DNA from: an uncultured bacterium
GTDB lineage: Bacteria; Bacteroidota; Bacteroidia; Bacteroidales; Bacteroidaceae
DNA: 10,589 nt
Reading direction: 5' to 3'
Assembly (NCBI GenBank): GCA_905215345.1
Contig: CAJMPR010000042.1
Span: forward strand, 1-10,589
How positions within the stretch are numbered: the first letter of the stretch is position 1; every line of letters begins with the position of its first letter. The notes beneath the pieces were generated by a model, which worked only from the letters and a program-made list of their open reading frames with translations, was not told the DNA's origin and did not search any database. The translations under genes were made by a program, and so were the position numbers. Shown here one piece after another: positions 7,401 through 10,589 of this stretch.

Positions 7401-7500
7401 TGATCTGGTGTTGTCTACAGGAAATGATAATCAGGGAATCGAAGTATATGGTATGCCTACTACGCGTACTCTGGGATTTGCTTTGAAATGTGAATTTTAA
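4417..7500 (+). CDS. SusC/RagA family TonB-linked outer membrane transporter, start codon doubtful
   Basis: Read from TTG 4417 the protein has 1027 residues. Domains in order are: signal peptide (1-20), carboxypeptidase-D-like N-terminal domain (about 35-105, VTGHIVDEMGMPLPGATI to TIVLRE), TonB-box region (ELDKVIVTALGIEKK, 110-124), plug with LYVVDGVPI and the SISILKGAPAAALYGSQAANGVI motif, then a long beta-barrel ending TLGFALKCEF with the terminal phenylalanine typical of outer-membrane barrels. There is no STN signalling domain. It imports a ligand across the outer membrane using TonB energy together with the SusD-like lipoprotein encoded 11 bases downstream. There is no ATG. An in-frame stop (TAA, 4390-4392) limits the N-terminus, TTG 4417 gives a signal peptide with no positive charge, and the preceding in-frame codons encode K-I-G-R-T-T-A, as expected of a signal-peptide n-region. 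A one-base loss from ATG at 4394 is likely. The rest of the frame is intact. Confidence 0.93.
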   Translation: MFSLIFSLFLVGWVETATFATENSKYGNTQHITQRVTGHIVDEMGMPLPGATIQEKGTSNGTIADSAGRFELSVTGNSALYVSYVGYISQNINVNDGSSFTIVLRENLVELDKVIVTALGIEKKENTLSYAADQIKSEELTRIKMPNLIVSLSGKSAGVRVNPVSSGLGASAKVSIRGVRSVAGDNQPLYVVDGVPILNSTSEQAYSAIGGTANAGNRDAGDGISNLNPEDIESISILKGAPAAALYGSQAANGVILITTKKGKSQGQRSISFSTSLMFDKAFSLPEMQNRYGISDGIDSWGQLSDFPEADNLDGFFSTGVTSMTSISVSNGNEKLQNYFSYANTTGKGIIDNNHLSKHNLTLRETSVLLDSRLKLDGSVNLIRQISKNKPIVGGFYMNPLVGLYRFPRGEDLSYYKEHFEVFDEERNLNVQNWHTSYEDFEQNPYWIVNRIQSKDTRVHAIVSLSAHMKINEWLSVQARGNVDYINDKIRQKFYASTAPALAGANGRYIEMDYQESQLYGDIMLMMKKHWNTLSLDVVAGGSINDKTVNSTRYDSKTASLKYANIFNLANIVMNGSAALDQKIDARRQLQSLFGTAQLGYKEFVYVDFTARNDWASTLAYTAHEKCGFFYPSVGISWILSKLLPLPEWISFAKLRGAYSMVGNDIPMFITNPTSCMTAGGEFLANDAAPFKDMEPEMTHSLETGVEARFLNSRIGVNATFYKTNTYNQFFKLPTLSGDKYAYRYVNAGNIQNIGWEVSLNVVPVLSNGFKWKTDVNFSSNKNKIISLHDELKEFVYGPTSFSSSYAMKLVKGGAIGDIYGKAFIRDDSGHIVYGTEGDNKGLPLVEGDGNTIKVGNSNPVFMLGWNNTLSYKNFTLYFLVDCRYGGDILSQTQADMDMYGVSEITAKARDKGYVMLEGKRIDNVKGFYKNVVGGRAGVTEYYMYNATNIRLRELSLSYQIPDVWIEKTKLFKNVQFSFTGRNLFFFYKKAPFDPDLVLSTGNDNQGIEVYGMPTTRTLGFALKCEF

Positions 7501-7501
7501 C

Positions 7502-7511
7502 AGGAGGTGAT
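7502..7511 (+). promoter_or_regulatory. Extended Shine-Dalgarno sequence of the susD-like gene
   Basis: AGGAGGTGAT is complementary to ten consecutive bases of the 16S rRNA 3' tail (ATCACCTCCT, standard knowledge) and abuts the ATG at 7512. Bacteroides genes usually lack such sites; no other start in this window has one as long. Confidence 0.75.
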
Positions 7512-9092
7512 ATGAAAAAGGTGATGGGTTTGCTGGGTATATTGCTTGTATTTTTTTCTTGTACGGGAGGTTTCAGGGAAATTAATACGGATCAGGCAGG
7601 TGTTACAGAAGAAGATTTGCGGGCTGATTATAATGAATATGGAATTCGTATCGGCGTTATTCAGCAAGGTATATATTTTAATTATGATTATGGAAAAGGT
7701 AAAAACTGGCCTTTTCAACTGATACAAAACTTGAATGCTGATATGTTCTGTGGATATATGCATGATGCCAAACCGTTGAATGGAGGTTCGCATAATTCGG
7801 ATTACAATCTGCAGGATGGCTGGAACAGCTCTATGTGGGGGCATATGTACGGATATATTTTTCCGCAAATCTATCAATCGGAAAATGAAACGCGTGATCA
7901 TATGCCTGCTTTCTTCGGAATTACGAAAATATTGAAGGTAGAAGTAATGCATCGTGTAACAGACTATTATGGACCTGTTATTTATAGCCGTTTCGCCGAT
8001 TCTGAAGGGAAATATATGCCCGACACCCAGAAAGATGTGTACAGCTCATTTTTTAACGAGTTGGATACTGCGGTAACTGTTCTGTCAGATTATATCAGGT
8101 TATATAAAGATGCATCGGAGTTTTCCCGTTTTGATATTCTACTGGATGGAAAATATTCTTCTTGGATAAAATTTGCCAACTCTTTACGCTTGAGACTGGC
8201 GATGCGTATTGCTGTTGTCAGCCCTGAGAAGTCGCGCTCTGAGTGTTTGAAAGCTTTGACTAATGAATATGGGGTGTTGGAAGAACCAAATGATGTGGTA
8301 GCAGTGTCAACTAAAGGTGGGTATACAAATCCGTTGGGAGAACTAAATCTTGTGTGGAATGAAACTTATATGAGTGCTTCCATGGAGTCTATTTTGAATG
8401 GATATAAAGACCCACGGAGGGAAATTTATTTTGCCGTCTGTCAAAGTGAGGCGTATAAAGGAGAATATCGTGGAATCCGTCAAGGCACTTGTTTTGCCCA
8501 TAACTATTATAATTCGTTATCCAAATTAAAGGTTAACCAACAAACGGATGCCGTTATAATGACGGCTGCTGAAATTTGGTTCTTGCGTGCCGAGGCAGCA
8601 TTGCGCGGATGGACTAATGAATATGTGGAAGACTGCTATGATCAAGGAGTAAAAGTATCTTTTCGCCAGCATGGAATACTCCAGTCTGAAGATTATTTGA
8701 ACAGTGATAATATACCAGTTGATTTTGTGGATACTTATGATTCCGGAAATAATATAAAAGCATGTTGTAAAGTTTCACCTAAATGGGCAGAGACGGATGA
8801 TAAAGAGACAAAGCTTGAAAAGATTATCACCCAAAAGTGGATTGCAATGTTTCCTGAAGGATGTGAAGCATGGACAGAGCAACGTAGAACGGGATATCCA
8901 CGACTTTTTCCCGTACGTTTTAATCACAGTAAAGACGGGTGTATCGATACGGAAGTAATGATTCGGCGTCTTACTTTTCCCGGTGGGTTAAAAACGGAGA
9001 ATGGAGAACAATATGCAGCCTTAGTGGAAGCGTTGGGCGGACAAGATAATGCCGGTACCCGATTGTGGTGGGATACCGGCACTAACTGGTAA
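7512..9092 (+). CDS. SusD/RagB-like outer membrane lipoprotein
   Basis: The 526-residue protein has a lipoprotein signal peptide, MKKVMGLLGILLVFFSC, with Cys17 as the predicted lipidated residue. The mature N-terminus (FREINTDQAGVTEEDL) is typical of SusD-like proteins. A helical TPR-like region follows, including ITKILKVEVMHRVTDYYGPVIYSRF at about residues 137-161 and IKFANSLRLRLAMRIA at about 217-232. Later come AAEIWFLRAEAALRG and the C-terminal QKWIAMFPEGCEAWTEQRRTGYPRL segment, both characteristic of the family. It probably belongs to the SusD-like group named Susd/RagB outer membrane lipoprotein rather than to classical starch-type SusD; this subgroup call is from memory. It caps the SusC-like barrel and binds the ligand at the cell surface. 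It is 11 bases downstream of the susC-like gene and is the last gene of the unit, convergent with the aminotransferase (10 bases between stops). Confidence 0.94.
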   Translation: MKKVMGLLGILLVFFSCTGGFREINTDQAGVTEEDLRADYNEYGIRIGVIQQGIYFNYDYGKGKNWPFQLIQNLNADMFCGYMHDAKPLNGGSHNSDYNLQDGWNSSMWGHMYGYIFPQIYQSENETRDHMPAFFGITKILKVEVMHRVTDYYGPVIYSRFADSEGKYMPDTQKDVYSSFFNELDTAVTVLSDYIRLYKDASEFSRFDILLDGKYSSWIKFANSLRLRLAMRIAVVSPEKSRSECLKALTNEYGVLEEPNDVVAVSTKGGYTNPLGELNLVWNETYMSASMESILNGYKDPRREIYFAVCQSEAYKGEYRGIRQGTCFAHNYYNSLSKLKVNQQTDAVIMTAAEIWFLRAEAALRGWTNEYVEDCYDQGVKVSFRQHGILQSEDYLNSDNIPVDFVDTYDSGNNIKACCKVSPKWAETDDKETKLEKIITQKWIAMFPEGCEAWTEQRRTGYPRLFPVRFNHSKDGCIDTEVMIRRLTFPGGLKTENGEQYAALVEALGGQDNAGTRLWWDTGTNW

Positions 9093-9102
9093 TGGTTTTC
9101 TG

Positions 9103-10419
9103 TTATTTTACCGGATGATTTTCTGAGAAGATAGCCATTCGTTCATCCAATTGGGCATATTGATGATCCTGAATAAAAGAAGTACAAGCACGTAAACCTT
9201 GCTGGTGGCTTCCGGTAGTTACCAATGAAATGGCACTTACTCCATAATACATTAATTCTTTAGCGAGTTCTCCGCTATCCATGCCCGGATAACCGATTGT
9301 GAAATAGAAGCCGTCTGCAACGGGATCACCTAAGTCATTGTCGTATACAAGGTGGAAGCCATGACGCAGGAAGATCTCTTTTAGACGGCGGGCGCGTTCT
9401 CCGTATATCTTTACTTCGTCCAGAAAGTTGTATTTACCTTCATTAGCTGCCTTTAGCATTGCTGCAAGTGCATATTGTGCAGAATGGCTGGTACCTGAAG
9501 ATAGTGCATAGAGTACACGATGTATAAATACCGTACCGAATGTACCACCACCGTACCGTTTGTTCAGTCCCGGATAAGCACGATGATATAGTTTATCTGA
9601 AATGCAACTAACGCCGATACGTTGTCCTGCATAGCTGAAAGCTTTTGAACCGGAGATAAGCAGTACATAATGATCGGTATAGTGTGCTACTGAAGGTTGG
9701 TATGGAGCTTGGAAAGGCTTGCTTAAATCCTGACGGAAGTCCATAGCAAAGTAGGCAAGGTCTTCCAGTACAATTACATCGTATTGTGTAGCAAGTTCGC
9801 CGATAATACGGAGTTCTTCTTCTTTCAGGCAAATCCAACTGGGATTATTGGGATTGGAGTATACGATGGCAGAAATGTTTCCTTTAATAAGATAGCTTTC
9901 CAACTTTTCTTTCAACTTGTCACCACGGTAATCGTAGACATCGAAAGTTTCATATTTTTGTCCCATAACAACCAACTGTTGCTTTTGTACGGGGAAACCC
10001 GGATCAATGAACAGGATTGTATCTTTCTTTTCATCACACTGGCTGCAAGTGAGGAATGAAGCAAATGTTCCTTGCATGGAACCGGTTACAGGTACACATC
10101 CTTCCGGTGCAATATCCACATTAATGAAGGCTTTGATAAAATGGGCGGCTTCTTCTTTTAGTGCAGGTAAACCATTAATATCAGGATACAGGCTGGCTAT
10201 GCCATTTCGTAGAGCTTCTATTTCAGCTTTTACCCCCACAGCGGAAGGTGGCAGACCGGGGACTCCCATTTCCATTTTAATGAATTCTATACCGGATGCT
10301 GCTTCTGCTTTTGCGGCAATGGCTTTTACCTCACGAATGGTTGCTTTAGCGAAGTCTGCAATATGAAAATCTTCGATTGTTTCATCGATTAATTTACGTT
10401 CAATAGGAGTATTTTTCAT
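9103..10419 (-). CDS. PLP-dependent aminotransferase, class I/II (fold type I)
   Basis: The 438-residue cytoplasmic enzyme is predicted to transfer an amino group between an amino acid and a keto acid through pyridoxal phosphate. Visible landmarks are: G-V-P-G-L-P near residue 52-57, a phosphate-loop region TGSMQG (112-117), SNPNNP (188-193) with the cofactor-contacting Asn, EDLAYF with D220 and Y223, the Schiff-base motif SGSKAFSYAGQRIG with K259 and phosphate-binding R267, and a C-terminal GLRACTSF with the likely carboxylate-binding Arg. Substrate specificity cannot be assigned. The frame is open to an ATG at 10473, but ATG 10419 (MKNTPIERK) is chosen because a consensus -7 box lies between the two. 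It appears monocistronic within the window. Confidence 0.93.
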   Translation of the reverse strand: MKNTPIERKLIDETIEDFHIADFAKATIREVKAIAAKAEAASGIEFIKMEMGVPGLPPSAVGVKAEIEALRNGIASLYPDINGLPALKEEAAHFIKAFINVDIAPEGCVPVTGSMQGTFASFLTCSQCDEKKDTILFIDPGFPVQKQQLVVMGQKYETFDVYDYRGDKLKEKLESYLIKGNISAIVYSNPNNPSWICLKEEELRIIGELATQYDVIVLEDLAYFAMDFRQDLSKPFQAPYQPSVAHYTDHYVLLISGSKAFSYAGQRIGVSCISDKLYHRAYPGLNKRYGGGTFGTVFIHRVLYALSSGTSHSAQYALAAMLKAANEGKYNFLDEVKIYGERARRLKEIFLRHGFHLVYDNDLGDPVADGFYFTIGYPGMDSGELAKELMYYGVSAISLVTTGSHQQGLRACTSFIQDHQYAQLDERMAIFSENHPVK

Positions 10420-10444
10420 GTTTTCTATTATTATTTTGATAATG

Positions 10445-10473
10445 CAAAGGTAGTATAAATCTCTTATAATCAA
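10445..10473 (-). promoter_or_regulatory. Aminotransferase promoter
   Basis: On the - strand TACCTTTG (10452 to 10445) is a full match to TAnnTTTG, preceded by TTG (10473 to 10471) with 18 bases between. The -7 box ends 25 bases before the ATG at 10419, which supports that start. Confidence 0.72.
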
Positions 10474-10513
10474 CTATCGTTAAAAAAAAGATGATTTTTT
10501 TTCTTTCAACCTA

Positions 10514-10543
10514 TTGCAGATATGGGATATTTATCTACCTTTG
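10514..10543 (+). promoter_or_regulatory. Strong + strand promoter for a gene beyond the window
   Basis: TTG (10514-10516) and TACCTTTG (10536-10543) are separated by exactly 19 bases, the best match to the Bacteroides primary-sigma promoter in the window. Transcription would begin near 10550. It is divergent from the aminotransferase promoter about 40 bases away. Confidence 0.8.
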
Positions 10544-10549
10544 CATCCG

Positions 10550-10589
10550 CAATCGAGAGAGATAGCAACAAAAAATGAAATAATGGTGC
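10550..10589 (+). other. Start of a transcript cut off by the window edge
   Basis: About 40 bases follow the promoter. An ATG at 10575 is closed at once (ATG AAA TAA). An ATG at 10583 has only GTG and one more base before the window ends. Alternatively GGTGC at 10585-10589 could be the 5' end of a tRNA acceptor strand, which would fit a strong promoter with a short leader. The window cannot decide between a protein and an RNA gene. Confidence 0.35.

Noticed and set aside
7497..7952. 151-codon frame antisense to the susD-like gene
   Set aside because: Low-complexity, Ile/His-rich translation with no recognisable domain, fully inside a well-supported gene on the other strand.
10420..10473. 18-residue N-terminal extension of the aminotransferase
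   Set aside because: The promoter -7 box at 10445-10452 lies inside it, so the transcript would not include the upstream ATG.
1..10589. CRISPR array, insertion sequence, phage genes or a defence system
   Set aside because: No regularly spaced repeats apart from tRNA copies, no transposase, integrase or nuclease-type defence genes; every gene of size is accounted for.

Overview
The window looks like a chromosomal segment from a Bacteroides species or close relative (Bacteroidota). The reasons are: an AT-rich composition; promoters of the Bacteroides primary-sigma type (TAnnTTTG at -7 with a TTG/TTTG element about 19 bases upstream); tRNA genes without an encoded CCA; a SusC/SusD outer-membrane pair; and a gene complement (engB with a DUF4923-like gene, recR, YqgE, a class I/II aminotransferase) typical of that group. 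Nothing suggests a phage, plasmid, insertion sequence or CRISPR locus.

Layout. Bases 1-475 hold a tRNA array on the + strand: a 5'-truncated Leu(CAG), then Leu(GAG), Gly(GCC), Leu(CAG) and Gly(GCC). It is closed by a strong two-way terminator at 491-528. Bases 553-1770 (- strand) carry engB, a ribosome-assembly GTPase, followed by a small secreted DUF4923-like protein. Bases 1961-3660 (+ strand) carry recR, a four-helix membrane protein of unknown function and a GNAT acetyltransferase, probably one transcription unit. Bases 3667-4260 (- strand) carry a YqgE/AlgH (UPF0301) protein that converges on the acetyltransferase with 6 bases between stops. Bases 4417-9092 (+ strand) hold a susC-like TonB-dependent transporter gene and a susD-like lipoprotein gene 11 bases apart, with no glycoside hydrolase, sigma/anti-sigma pair or hybrid sensor beside them. 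Bases 9103-10419 (- strand) hold a PLP-dependent aminotransferase. The last ~75 bases carry a strong + strand promoter whose gene, possibly a stable RNA, lies beyond the window.

How the genes relate. Most of the window is housekeeping: translation (tRNAs, EngB) and recombinational repair (RecR). The SusC/SusD pair is the accessory part and would form one outer-membrane uptake complex, with the lipoprotein acting as lid over the TonB-dependent barrel. Its substrate cannot be read from the context.

Most noteworthy observation. The susC-like gene has no ATG. Its reading frame runs upstream of the only usable-looking start (TTG at 4417) into codons that would complete a normal signal peptide, and inserting one G after base 4395 would create ATG AAA ATA GGG in exactly that frame. 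The start codon therefore looks damaged, or the gene uses a non-standard start. I see no clearly new biological system in this window.
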